Below are positions 6,690 through 15,083 of a stretch of DNA of 43,888 nucleotides, piece by piece; within the stretch, counting starts at the first letter, position 1; the number at the start of each line of letters is the position of its first letter. The position numbers and the translations under genes were made by a program. The DNA comes from UBA1723 sp045641625 (lineage in GTDB: Bacteria; Bacteroidota; Bacteroidia; Bacteroidales; Paludibacteraceae). Location: contig JAZUHH010000029.1 of NCBI GenBank assembly GCA_045641625.1, positions 1-43,888 on the forward strand, read 5' to 3'. Under the pieces are notes generated by a model. It was not told the DNA's origin, did not search any database, and saw only the letters and a program-made list of their open reading frames with translations.

Positions 6690-7942
6690 CAATAATCGGA
6701 CTTGGGTATGTCGGCCTGCCTCTTGCCTTGGCCTATGCCGAGAAATACGAGGTCGTGGGATTCGACATCAGCGAGGCTCGCGTGAATGAGCTGAAAAGCG
6801 GCGCAGACCACACGCTGGAGGCCGATTCCGAAGAGCTTGCAGAAATGCAAAGGAAGAACCTTGTACTTTCCTGCAAGGCGCAAGACCTGAAGGACTGCAA
6901 CCACTACATAGTGACTGTCCCGACTCCGATAGACAAGTTCAACAATCCGGACTTGACATTCCTGCACAACGCAACAAGAACTATCGGAAAAGTCTTGAAG
7001 AAGGGCGACTTTGTGATATACGAATCGACAACTTACCCCGGCTGCACTGAGGAGGAGTGCGTGCCTATTCTTGAGGAAGAGTCAGGACTGAAGCACTGCG
7101 ATGACTTCTTTACAGGCTACTCTCCGGAAAGAATCAACCCGGGCGACAAGCAGAACACTCTGACAAAGATCAAGAAAATCACCTCCGGATGTACTCCTGA
7201 AGCGGCAGAACACATCGACAACCTCTATTCTAGCATTATAGAGGCCGGAACATACAAAGCCCCTTCAATAAAGGTGGCAGAGGCGGCAAAGGCTGTCGAG
7301 AATGCTCAGAGGGACGTCAACATTTCTTTCGTGAACGAACTTGCTCTGATTTTCGACCGCATGGGAATAGATACAGGCGATGTTCTGGAAGCGGCAAGCA
7401 CAAAGTGGAATTTCCTGCCTTTCCGTCCTGGTTTGGTTGGAGGCCACTGCATAGGTGTTGACCCATACTACTTGATGCACAAGGCTAACAGTGTGGGCTA
7501 CCATTCCGAGGTGATACTTAGCGGAAGAAGAGTGAACAACTCAATCGCAAGGTTCATCGCTGACAAGGTCTTGAAGCTTCTGCTTCGTGAAGGGAAAGAC
7601 ACAAACAACGCACAGGCGCTTATTCTCGGATATACGTTCAAGGAGAACTGTCCCGATGTCAGAGGCACGAAAGTTGTTGACATATACAACGAGCTTAAGG
7701 ACTTCAGGCTTGGTGTTGACATATTTGACCCTATAGCCGACCAGACAGCCATAGCAAAAGACTACCCTGGTGTAAGTGTCAAACAAGACTATGATAGAAA
7801 CAAAAAATACGATATAATAATACTTGCCGTAGCTCACAAGTGCTTCAAGGACTTCCCTTTTGAACAGTACAAGAAAGAGGGGGCTTTGATTTACGATGTG
7901 AAGGGCGTAGTTGACAGAAAGCTTGTTGATGCAAGACTATAG
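6665..7942 (+). CDS. UDP-N-acetylhexosamine/UDP-sugar 6-dehydrogenase (TviB/WbpA type)
   Basis: This 425-residue NAD-dependent enzyme oxidises C6 of a UDP-sugar to the uronic acid in two steps, feeding capsule or O-antigen synthesis. It shows the N-terminal Rossmann motif IGLGYVGLPLALAYAEKYEV. The central domain has NAQRDVNISFVNELALIFDR and KWNFLPFRPGLVGGHCIGVD; the catalytic cysteine is C262. The C-terminal UDP-binding domain has LGYTFKENCPDVRGTKVVD. The NAQRD and KWNFLPFRPGLVGGH stretches resemble TviB/VipA (UDP-GlcNAc or UDP-GalNAc) more than plain UDP-glucose dehydrogenase; this is inference from remembered family sequences. It overlaps the flavin reductase gene by 25 bp. No glycosyltransferase or other capsule gene is nearby. 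It stops with TAG. Confidence 0.9.
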   Translation: MECKKEKIAIIGLGYVGLPLALAYAEKYEVVGFDISEARVNELKSGADHTLEADSEELAEMQRKNLVLSCKAQDLKDCNHYIVTVPTPIDKFNNPDLTFLHNATRTIGKVLKKGDFVIYESTTYPGCTEEECVPILEEESGLKHCDDFFTGYSPERINPGDKQNTLTKIKKITSGCTPEAAEHIDNLYSSIIEAGTYKAPSIKVAEAAKAVENAQRDVNISFVNELALIFDRMGIDTGDVLEAASTKWNFLPFRPGLVGGHCIGVDPYYLMHKANSVGYHSEVILSGRRVNNSIARFIADKVLKLLLREGKDTNNAQALILGYTFKENCPDVRGTKVVDIYNELKDFRLGVDIFDPIADQTAIAKDYPGVSVKQDYDRNKKYDIIILAVAHKCFKDFPFEQYKKEGALIYDVKGVVDRKLVDARL

Positions 7943-7987
7943 CCGAATACGCGAACAGCAAATTATTTGTAAAGTACAATTAGGAAT

Positions 7988-8767
7988 ATGAAGAAACAAT
8001 TAAAGGACCTCACAGTAAAAAGCATCGAATGGCTTTCAGAGGTACATATACTGCTTAAACTGCACGACAACGGGAACGCAATGCCGGAAGTTGTGGCAGG
8101 CCAGTTCGTAGAGGTAAAGGTCGAGAATTCTCAGAAGACTTTTCTTCGCCGCCCTATCTCCATCAACTTTGTTGACTACAAGGAGAATGACTTGTGGCTA
8201 CTTGTTGCCGTAGTCGGAGACGGAACAAAGCACATAAGCGAACTTAAAGTCGGTGAAAAGGTTAACGTGATGATGCCTCTTGGAAACGGCTTCCCAATCT
8301 CGAACAGCACTGAAGAGTGCCTTCTTGTTGGCGGTGGCGTGGGAATTGCTCCGCTTCTATACCTTGGCAAGGTTCTAAAGGACAAAGGACACAAGGTGAC
8401 TTACCTTCTCGGCAGTAGAAATGCCAAGGGAGTAATGATGATGGACGAGTTCAAGAAGTACGGCGAAGTGCTTTTGACAACAGAGGACGGAAGCCTGGGA
8501 GAAAAGGGATTCGTCACTAACCACAGCGTATGGAACAACAAAAAGTTCAACAAGATATATGTGTGCGGTCCGACTCCAATGATGAAGGCTGTAGCCAAGG
8601 TTGCGACAGAGAAAGGTACAGAGTGCTATGTTTCCCTAGAGAACAAGATGGCTTGCGGCTTGGGTGCGTGTCTTTGCTGTGTGACAGAGGACAAGAACGG
8701 CCACAACAGATGCGTTTGTACAGAGGGTCCAGTGTTTAACATAAATGAATTGCCATGGCAGATCTAA
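7988..8767 (+). CDS. pyrK: Dihydroorotate dehydrogenase electron-transfer subunit
   Basis: This 259-residue flavin/iron-sulfur protein passes electrons from PyrD to NAD+ in class 1B dihydroorotate dehydrogenase. It begins with a ferredoxin-reductase FAD barrel (FLRRPISINFVD), followed by the NAD-binding lobe (ECLLVGGGVGIAPLLYLGK, YVCGPTPMMKAV). The C-terminal [2Fe-2S] site has C223, C228, C231 and C242 or C244 in CGLGACLCC...CVC. It overlaps pyrD by 13 bp, so the heterotetramer partners are coupled. It lies 45 bp after the sugar dehydrogenase. The start is the ATG giving MKKQLKDLTV. Confidence 0.95.
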   Translation: MKKQLKDLTVKSIEWLSEVHILLKLHDNGNAMPEVVAGQFVEVKVENSQKTFLRRPISINFVDYKENDLWLLVAVVGDGTKHISELKVGEKVNVMMPLGNGFPISNSTEECLLVGGGVGIAPLLYLGKVLKDKGHKVTYLLGSRNAKGVMMMDEFKKYGEVLLTTEDGSLGEKGFVTNHSVWNNKKFNKIYVCGPTPMMKAVAKVATEKGTECYVSLENKMACGLGACLCCVTEDKNGHNRCVCTEGPVFNINELPWQI

Positions 8768-9666
8768 GAACAAATATAGGTGCACTTGAACTAAAGAATC
8801 CGGTACTTACAGCTTCCGGGACTTTCGGTTATGGCGAGGAATTCGCTGACTTCATAGACTTGAACAAGCTTGGTGGATATATCATCAAGGGTACAACATT
8901 GAACCCTCGAGAGGGAAATCCATACCCTCGTATGGCAGAAACTCCGAGCGGAATGCTAAACTGCGTAGGTCTTCAGAACAAAGGCGTACAGTACCTTGTA
9001 GATAACATATACCCAAGAATCAAGGACATCGACTCAAACCTTATTGTCAATCTGTCAGGCTCTACTGTAGAGGACTATGCAAAGGCTGCCGAGATACTTG
9101 ACACTTTGGATGGAGTGAAGGCTGTAGAGCTTAACATTTCATGCCCTAACGTAAAGCATGGAGGTATGGCTTTCGGAACTACAACAGAAGGAGCTTCCCA
9201 AGTTGTTTCTGCAGTAAGAAAGGCGTACAGCAAGACTTTGATCGTCAAGCTTTCTCCAAACGTGACAAGCATTTCTGATATAGCAAAGGCTGTTGAGGCT
9301 TCCGGTGCTGACTCGGTTTCTCTAATCAACACACTGATGGGTATGGCTATTGACGCTGAAAAGAGAAAGCCTTTGCTAAGCATGGTTACCGGCGGTTTGA
9401 GCGGTCCATGCGTGAAACCGGTAGCTTTGAGATGCGTATGGCAGGTAAAGAAAGCAGTGAACATTCCAGTTATCGGACTTGGCGGAATCATGAACGCAAC
9501 TGACGCAATAGAGTTCATGCTTGCCGGTGCAGACGCAATAGAAATCGGAACTGCAAACTTCATAGACCCTTCCACTACAATAAAGGTGATTGAGGGAATA
9601 AATGAATACCTTGATCGCCACAACTTCAAATCGGTGAAGGAGATTGTTGGAGCTCTTGAGGTATAA
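8755..9666 (+). CDS. pyrD: Dihydroorotate dehydrogenase (class 1B catalytic subunit)
   Basis: This 303-residue FMN TIM-barrel enzyme converts dihydroorotate to orotate in the cytoplasm. Key sequences are NPVLTASGTFGYGEEF, CVGLQNKGVQ, ELNISCPNVKHGG, where C130 is the class 1 catalytic base, and the FMN-phosphate site PVIGLGGIMNATDAIEFMLAG. The cysteine rather than serine, together with the pyrK partner overlapping upstream, marks it as the NAD-linked class 1B type. The gene starts inside the end of pyrK. A membrane-anchored unknown follows after 15 bp. Confidence 0.96.
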   Translation: MADLRTNIGALELKNPVLTASGTFGYGEEFADFIDLNKLGGYIIKGTTLNPREGNPYPRMAETPSGMLNCVGLQNKGVQYLVDNIYPRIKDIDSNLIVNLSGSTVEDYAKAAEILDTLDGVKAVELNISCPNVKHGGMAFGTTTEGASQVVSAVRKAYSKTLIVKLSPNVTSISDIAKAVEASGADSVSLINTLMGMAIDAEKRKPLLSMVTGGLSGPCVKPVALRCVWQVKKAVNIPVIGLGGIMNATDAIEFMLAGADAIEIGTANFIDPSTTIKVIEGINEYLDRHNFKSVKEIVGALEV

Positions 9667-9681
9667 TTTAATACTGATAAA

Positions 9682-10218
9682 ATGAGAAAGATATCACTTA
9701 CACTTCCCTTTATATTGGTGTTGTTCGCAACAGTTTTCTATGTTGGAAACCTTTTCTCTAACACAGAGAACAAGGAAGATATAGTTCCTCGCGAATGGAA
9801 ACTTAACTCTATGTGCGACATCAAGGTGCTGAATATGGACAGCGACATGCTCACTTATTCGGACATCCAAAAGGCTATGCTTGCCAACAGACTGAAAAAC
9901 GGCACTCTGCCAGTGAGCATAGAGGTAACGATGAATTCTTCTCAGGTAATAGAAGGACTGAACGGCGCAAAGTTCAGATTCAAGGTCAATGGCATCGAAA
10001 TCGAAAACACTATGGAGAATGTTAAGGTTAGCGAAAAGTCTCTGTGCGGTGTTATAAACTGTGATTTCTCGAAGCTATATAACGGCAAAAACGAAAATGA
10101 ACTGTTAGCAGCTCTAAAGAACCTCACTTCCGGAGATTTCAAGAACTGCGAAATAATGGCTGACTTCAAGAACCCAAATTTAGACAAGAGTCTTTGGACT
10201 CAGGTTTCAGCCAACTAA
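9682..10218 (+). CDS. Membrane-anchored or exported protein of unknown function
   Basis: This 178-residue protein is not recognised. An N-terminal hydrophobic segment (ISLTLPFILVLFATVFYVG) would serve as signal anchor or signal peptide. There is no lipobox. The rest is mixed polar sequence with two cysteines that could pair in the periplasm (SLCGVINCDF), plus a third near residue 155. It lies 15 bp after pyrD and 16 bp before the HU gene, all on one strand, so it is probably co-transcribed with them. The gene context does not suggest a role. Confidence 0.75.
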   Translation: MRKISLTLPFILVLFATVFYVGNLFSNTENKEDIVPREWKLNSMCDIKVLNMDSDMLTYSDIQKAMLANRLKNGTLPVSIEVTMNSSQVIEGLNGAKFRFKVNGIEIENTMENVKVSEKSLCGVINCDFSKLYNGKNENELLAALKNLTSGDFKNCEIMADFKNPNLDKSLWTQVSAN

Positions 10219-10234
10219 AATAAAATCTTTGCTT

Positions 10235-10525
10235 ATGAACAACAAAGAATTATTGGCAGCACTTGCCAAAAAGGCAAACATGACTTCTGACCAGGTATCA
10301 GAGCTACTTAACGATTTCAACCAATCGGTGACTCAGGTGCTTGAGAAGAACGACACTATCATGATTTCGAACTTCGGAACTTTCGAAGTCAGAAAGAAGT
10401 TGGAGAAGATAACATTCAATCCTGCAACAAAGGAAAGAGTGATAACTCCTCCGAAACTTGTTGTGGCCTTCAAGGCAAGCGATACATTAAAGGACCGTTT
10501 TAGAAATAATATTGACGAAGAATGA
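10235..10525 (+). CDS. HU family DNA-binding protein
   Basis: This 96-residue protein is a histone-like DNA-bending protein of the HU/IHF fold. The N-terminal dimerisation helices (MNNKELLAALAKKANMTSDQ) are followed by the conserved turn ISNFGTFEVRKK and the DNA-binding arm around FNPATKERVITPPKLVVAFK, where PP marks the intercalating tip. The ATG at 10235 is preferred over an in-frame TTG at 10229. Its stop overlaps the next gene by 4 bp (ATGA). That gene also begins with an HU-like domain, so the two may form heterodimers; that is an inference. Confidence 0.92.
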   Translation: MNNKELLAALAKKANMTSDQVSELLNDFNQSVTQVLEKNDTIMISNFGTFEVRKKLEKITFNPATKERVITPPKLVVAFKASDTLKDRFRNNIDEE

Positions 10526-12000
10526 GTAACAAAATAACACTTACTGAACTAGCCGATATTCTTTCGGTCAATAGCAAACTGATGAGCAAAAAAAGTGACT
10601 GGGAAAATTTCCTAAGACTTCTTTTTGCTGAGATATCTGACGCCTTATACAAGGACAAAATTGTAAAGATTAAGGGACTAGGCACATTCAAACTTGTTAT
10701 GGTGGAACCTCGAAAGAGCGTAAACATCAAGACAGGAGAGGCCGTGATAATCCCTTCGCACGCAAAGATTTCCTTTACACCAGACGCAAATCTTGCTGCC
10801 GTAATAAACAAGCCTTACTCACACCTTGAAGTGACTACCCTTTCTCCAAACGGACCAGTAGATCCAGAAGAGAAAGAAGACTTGGAAAATGACATCATTT
10901 CTGGGAAAACAACTGAAGCGACATCTGAAGCCACTGCTGAACCAATTAGACCTGCAGCTGACACTACTCTGCCGACAGGAATTCGGAGTGCATCTGAAAG
11001 AATAGCAGAGGCAATAGAAAAAATAAACAACATTTCCGAAAACAACGCTGAAAAAGACGAGACTGAGGAAGATGTTGAAACAGACGGAAAAGATGCCACT
11101 AAGGAAGAAAATGAGGCAATAGTTCAGCATACTGAAGAAAATGCTTCTGCAGAATCTTCCGAAGAATTCGACAATAAACCATCCGAAGAAGAGACTGCCC
11201 TAAAAGCAGGCGAAACCAAAGAGGATGAGGAAGAAAAGCAGGAAGAACCACAACAGATAGTTGCAGAAGAACCAGAGCAAAAAACTGAAATTGCTCAAAC
11301 TGCTGACATACAAGCATCAAGTACTGCTGTAGAAGAGGAGCAAGAAGAAAGCAAGAAGAATAAAAACAGCAAGAAACTTGGAATTGCCCTTATTATTATC
11401 GTCGCCTTCTTGGGTATTCTAGCCGCTATTCTTTGGATGTCTGACCCAGACATTGTCAGCAAAGTCAGGTCTAAAATCAATGGAGGATCAGAACCTAGCA
11501 AAACAGAAGCACCGGCAGCAGCTCCTACAGACACAACACCGGCAACTGTCCCTACAGATACGGTAGCTAACGCCATCAAAGATTCTCTAATCAAGAATAT
11601 AGCAGAAGAGTGCCCTGTCGAGACCTCTGCTCCAGCTGTTGCTGAGAAAGAGGATACTCCGGCGCCATACGTTGCCAACAAGAAGATACATTTTCGCGAG
11701 GACTTCGTAAAATATATGAAGGCAAAACATCCTTCTGTCGATCTTGGCTCTGAAAGCGAGAACGAGGAGGAAATCGGAAAAGGTGACAGACTTACGCTAG
11801 TTTCCTTGCGCAACTATGGACAAAAAGATTTTTGGGTTTACTTGTACCTTTACAACTACGACAAAATCAAAAATCCAAACAACGTAAGACCTGGAACAAA
11901 GATTTTGATTCCTGCCTTAAGCAGATCACTAATCGATCCCGATTCGGAGGAGAGCATAAACTTGGCACGTGAAATAAAGACGAATTTTATCAAAAATTAA
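10522..12000 (+). CDS. HU-like domain / transmembrane / LysM fusion protein
   Basis: This 492-residue protein has four parts. Residues 1 to about 100 form an HU-like domain (KITLTELADILSVNSKLMSK, then IKGLGTFKLVMVEPRKSVNI). Residues 105-280 are a low-complexity Glu/Ala/Thr-rich acidic linker. A transmembrane helix lies at about 286-306 (LGIALIIIVAFLGILAAILW). After a Pro/Ala/Thr-rich stretch comes a C-terminal LysM-like domain at about 421-467 (GDRLTLVSLRNYGQ, then NNVRPGTKILIPALS). The expected topology is HU in the cytoplasm and LysM in the periplasm, so it could tether nucleoid DNA to peptidoglycan. HU proteins fused to envelope domains are known in Bacteroidetes, but this exact function is inference. 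It is coupled to the HU gene by a 4-bp overlap. Confidence 0.85.
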   Translation: MSNKITLTELADILSVNSKLMSKKSDWENFLRLLFAEISDALYKDKIVKIKGLGTFKLVMVEPRKSVNIKTGEAVIIPSHAKISFTPDANLAAVINKPYSHLEVTTLSPNGPVDPEEKEDLENDIISGKTTEATSEATAEPIRPAADTTLPTGIRSASERIAEAIEKINNISENNAEKDETEEDVETDGKDATKEENEAIVQHTEENASAESSEEFDNKPSEEETALKAGETKEDEEEKQEEPQQIVAEEPEQKTEIAQTADIQASSTAVEEEQEESKKNKNSKKLGIALIIIVAFLGILAAILWMSDPDIVSKVRSKINGGSEPSKTEAPAAAPTDTTPATVPTDTVANAIKDSLIKNIAEECPVETSAPAVAEKEDTPAPYVANKKIHFREDFVKYMKAKHPSVDLGSESENEEEIGKGDRLTLVSLRNYGQKDFWVYLYLYNYDKIKNPNNVRPGTKILIPALSRSLIDPDSEESINLAREIKTNFIKN

Positions 12001-12020
12001 CACTTTTTAACAAACAAAGG

Positions 12021-12052
12021 TTGTTTTTTTGACACGAATTAGATAAGTTTGC
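12021..12052 (+). promoter_or_regulatory. Promoter of the bat operon
   Basis: TTG (12021-12023), 20 bp, then TAAGTTTGC (12044-12052) is a full Bacteroidota-type promoter 33 bp before the moxR start. The weak AT-rich hairpin AAACAA-AGG-TTGTTT with a following T run (12012-12030) overlaps it and might partly terminate the upstream transcript. Confidence 0.65.
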
Positions 12053-12085
12053 ATTCAGAAATTAAAGTATGTAAAATTAGAAATT

Positions 12086-13081
12086 ATGAGTGATATTATT
12101 GATTTTACTGGTCTCAACGAAAGAATTGAGAAACAAAGCGCTTTCGTGGACAATTTGATAACTGGTATGAATTCTATAATAGAGGGTCAGGAGCATCTGA
12201 AGAAGATCTTGATCGTTGCTCTATTGGCTGACGGACATGTCTTGCTAGAGGGTGTACCAGGTTTGGCAAAAACAGCATCTATCACTACCCTTGCAAAACT
12301 AATTTCCGCAAAATATAGCAGAATCCAGTTTACTCCAGACTTGTTGCCTGCCGACGTGCTAGGTACTCAGATCTATAGTCAGAAAAGTGAGGAGTTCACA
12401 ATCAAGAAAGGTCCTATCTTCGCCAACTTCGTTTTGGCCGACGAGATCAACCGTGCTCCGGCTAAGGTGCAGAGCGCATTGCTTGAGGGAATGCAGGAGC
12501 GTCAGGTAACTATCGGAGAAACAACATTCACACTACCTTCTCCATTCCTTGTAATGGCTACACAAAACCCTGTAGAGCAGGAAGGTACATACCCTCTTCC
12601 AGAAGCACAGATGGACCGTTTCATGTTCAAGGTCATCATCACTTACCCTAGAAAGGAAGAGGAGGTTCGCATTATTCAGGCTCAGTTGAAGAGAGAGCAG
12701 AAGCAGGTTATTCCTGTTTTGAAGCCAGAGGACATCATAGCTGCTCGTTCAGTTGTAAACGATGTTTACATTGACGAGAAGATCCAGAACTACATTGCAG
12801 ACATCGTGTTCGCTACACGTTTCCCTCAGCAGTACAAGTTGGCTCACTTGAAGGATATGATCTCTTTCGGTGCTTCTCCACGTGCTTCCATCTCGTTGGC
12901 AAAGGCAGCAAGAGCTTACGCATTCGTAAACCGCAAGGGATATGTTGTACCAGAGGATGTACGTGCTATTGCGCATGACGTTCTAAGACACCGTATCGGC
13001 TTGACTTACGAGGCAGAGGCAAACAACATGACAACTGACGATATCGTAACGGAGATTATCAACGCTGTTGATGTGCCTTAA
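12086..13081 (+). CDS. moxR: MoxR-family AAA+ ATPase
   Basis: This 331-residue chaperone-like ATPase heads the bat (aerotolerance) operon. Walker A is GVPGLAKT at residues 56-63, and Walker B is FVLADEINRAP with D119-E120. Next come the sensor region (LVMATQNPVEQEGTYPLPEA, MDRFMFK) and an arginine finger region. The C-terminal lid contains SFGASPRASISLAKAARAYA. MoxR proteins work with VWA-domain partners, and three such genes follow. It has its own promoter 33 bp upstream. A 54-bp gap separates it from the DUF58 gene. Confidence 0.95.
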   Translation: MSDIIDFTGLNERIEKQSAFVDNLITGMNSIIEGQEHLKKILIVALLADGHVLLEGVPGLAKTASITTLAKLISAKYSRIQFTPDLLPADVLGTQIYSQKSEEFTIKKGPIFANFVLADEINRAPAKVQSALLEGMQERQVTIGETTFTLPSPFLVMATQNPVEQEGTYPLPEAQMDRFMFKVIITYPRKEEEVRIIQAQLKREQKQVIPVLKPEDIIAARSVVNDVYIDEKIQNYIADIVFATRFPQQYKLAHLKDMISFGASPRASISLAKAARAYAFVNRKGYVVPEDVRAIAHDVLRHRIGLTYEAEANNMTTDDIVTEIINAVDVP

Positions 13082-13135
13082 CAGGTAAATACCTTGGTGT
13101 TCATTTACCAACTACTATTTAACAAAGAATAGAAA

Positions 13136-14023
13136 ATGGAAAAAAAGAATGTCAACGAGGCAAACGAACTTCTAAAAAAAGTTCGTCAAATAGAAATAAA
13201 GACACGAGGATTGTCAAACAATATCTTTGCCGGAGAATATCATACAGCGTTCAAAGGTAGAGGTATGACATTTGCCGAAGTACGAGAGTATCAGGCAGGT
13301 GATGACGTGCGCAGTATTGACTGGAACGTAACAGCTCGCTACTCTAAGCCATTCATCAAGGTTTTTGAGGAAGAGCGCGAGCTAACAGTAATGCTGTTAG
13401 TCGATGTGTCTGGAAGTGACGACTTCGGTACGGCTACTCAAACAAAGAGAGAGTATCTGACAGAAGTTGCCGCTACTCTTGCGTTCTCAGCAACTACCAA
13501 CAATGACAAGATTGGTGTGATTCTGTTTTCTGACAAAATAGAGAAGTATATTCCACCTCAGAAAGGTAAGAAGCACATTCTCTTTATCATACGCGAGCTA
13601 CTGAGCTTCAAACCTGAAAGCAAAAAGACTGATATAGGGTTTGCACTGCGCTACTTCACAAATATGCAAAAGAAGAGATGCTCTGCATTCATAATATCGG
13701 ACTTTATTGACGAGAAGGATTATTCAAAGGAACTGCTCATTGCAGGCAAGAAGCATGACATAGCAGCGCTCAATATCTATGATTCAAGGGAAACTGAATT
13801 GCCTAATGTGGGATTGATGAAGGTTAAAGACGCTGAAACTGATGAAGATATGTGGATTGACACTTCCGACAAGAATACCCGCAAGGCTTATGATGACTAT
13901 GTGAAGATGCAACGCGAGAATAGAGAGCAGACTTTCTCTAAATGCGGTCTCGACTATATAGAGGTGTCAACTACTGATGACTATGTTAAGTCTTTAATGA
14001 AACTATTCAAAAAGAGAGCTTAA
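13136..14023 (+). CDS. DUF58 domain protein with VWA-like fold
   Basis: This 295-residue cytoplasmic protein has the hallmark DUF58 core FKGRGMTFAEVREYQAGDDV followed by RSIDWNVTARYSKPFIK. It continues into a VWA-like domain with an intact metal-ion-dependent adhesion site, DVSGS (D90, S92, S94). The family regularly follows moxR in this operon and is thought to act with it on a membrane or envelope target. There are no transmembrane segments. The gap to the next gene is 10 bp. Confidence 0.93.
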   Translation: MEKKNVNEANELLKKVRQIEIKTRGLSNNIFAGEYHTAFKGRGMTFAEVREYQAGDDVRSIDWNVTARYSKPFIKVFEEERELTVMLLVDVSGSDDFGTATQTKREYLTEVAATLAFSATTNNDKIGVILFSDKIEKYIPPQKGKKHILFIIRELLSFKPESKKTDIGFALRYFTNMQKKRCSAFIISDFIDEKDYSKELLIAGKKHDIAALNIYDSRETELPNVGLMKVKDAETDEDMWIDTSDKNTRKAYDDYVKMQRENREQTFSKCGLDYIEVSTTDDYVKSLMKLFKKRA

Positions 14024-14033
14024 TCTAAATGTG

Positions 14034-15083
14034 ATGTTAAAAAGATTTTTTTCATACATACTAATTACATTATTATCGATAAACATGTCTATATCACAGA
14101 AACTAACTGCTGCTATAGACTCTTCATATATTGAATTAGGAAGACACACAGCTATTCATTTGGAGCTTAAGCAATCCAAAGACAAGAACTATGTGTTCTT
14201 ACATGAAGAACTGGACTCACTCAAGACAATAGAAATTGTTGATATTCTTCCTCCGGACACAGTTCAGGAAGGAATGTACATCAGAGTAAGCCAGGATGTA
14301 ATAATAACATCATTTGACTCGGGTTCACACGTTATACCTGCAATCAAATTCGTGGATGAAATTGCCGCAGAAACACTTGCAAGCGACGATATCGAGCTTG
14401 AAGTCAAAGTGTTACAGCAAGTCGAAGTCAATCAGGAAGAGTTAAAGATATTTGACATCAAAGATATCAGAGAGCTACCTTTCAATTGGATGAAACTTGT
14501 CAAGATACTGGCAATCCTGATATTGTTGGTCGGAGCAATTTGGCTTTTGTGGAAACATGGCAAAATGCTATACAACAAATACTTCAAGAAAGAAGAAATT
14601 GAAAAGTTGCCACAACAATATGTGGAGGTATTGGAGCCGCATGAGATTGCTCTAAGGGCTCTTGAAAAGATTAAGAATGAAAGAGTTTATAGAGAGGTTG
14701 AGGATGGTGTAAAGATTTATTATACTGAGCTAACCGATGTTCTTCGTACATATTTCAGCGAAAGATTCGGAATCGCCGCTCACGAAATGACTTCCGGTCA
14801 AATACTTCACGCAATTCTTAACGACAAAGAGGCTTCGTTCATAGCAAACGAGCTTAGAATAATACTTGACAAGGCTGATTTGGCTAAATTCGCAAAAGCT
14901 GGATCTACTATTCCAGACTGCGAGATGTGTTTGGTAAAAGCATTCTATATTGTGCAGAACACAATCAAGGTAAAGGAGACTCCTGCCGCAGAAGAATCTG
15001 ACAAATCAAAAGTTGAGGAATCTAACGAGCAGAATACTAAGGAATTGAATGCTCCAACTAACAAAATGATAGAAGAAAAATGA
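14034..15083 (+). CDS. bat-operon membrane protein at the DUF4381 position
   Basis: This 349-residue protein has an N-terminal signal sequence (LKRFFSYILITLLSINMSIS), an extracytoplasmic beta-rich domain to about residue 150, one transmembrane helix near 154-175 (VKILAILILLVGAIWLLW), and a cytoplasmic C-terminal part with VKIYYTELTDVLRTYFSERF. This layout and the slot between DUF58 and the first VWA gene match the DUF4381-type member of MoxR operons; the family call comes mainly from position. The ATG at 14034 is preferred to the adjacent GTG at 14031. Its stop overlaps batA by 4 bp. The C-terminal tail is Glu/Asn-rich and probably disordered. Confidence 0.8.
   Translation: MLKRFFSYILITLLSINMSISQKLTAAIDSSYIELGRHTAIHLELKQSKDKNYVFLHEELDSLKTIEIVDILPPDTVQEGMYIRVSQDVIITSFDSGSHVIPAIKFVDEIAAETLASDDIELEVKVLQQVEVNQEELKIFDIKDIRELPFNWMKLVKILAILILLVGAIWLLWKHGKMLYNKYFKKEEIEKLPQQYVEVLEPHEIALRALEKIKNERVYREVEDGVKIYYTELTDVLRTYFSERFGIAAHEMTSGQILHAILNDKEASFIANELRIILDKADLAKFAKAGSTIPDCEMCLVKAFYIVQNTIKVKETPAAEESDKSKVEESNEQNTKELNAPTNKMIEEK

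Noticed and set aside
10226..10232. Near-consensus -7 element (AATCTTTGC) just before the HU gene
   Set aside because: The first base does not match TAnnTTTGC and it would start transcription inside the coding sequence; the gene is better explained by read-through from pyrD.
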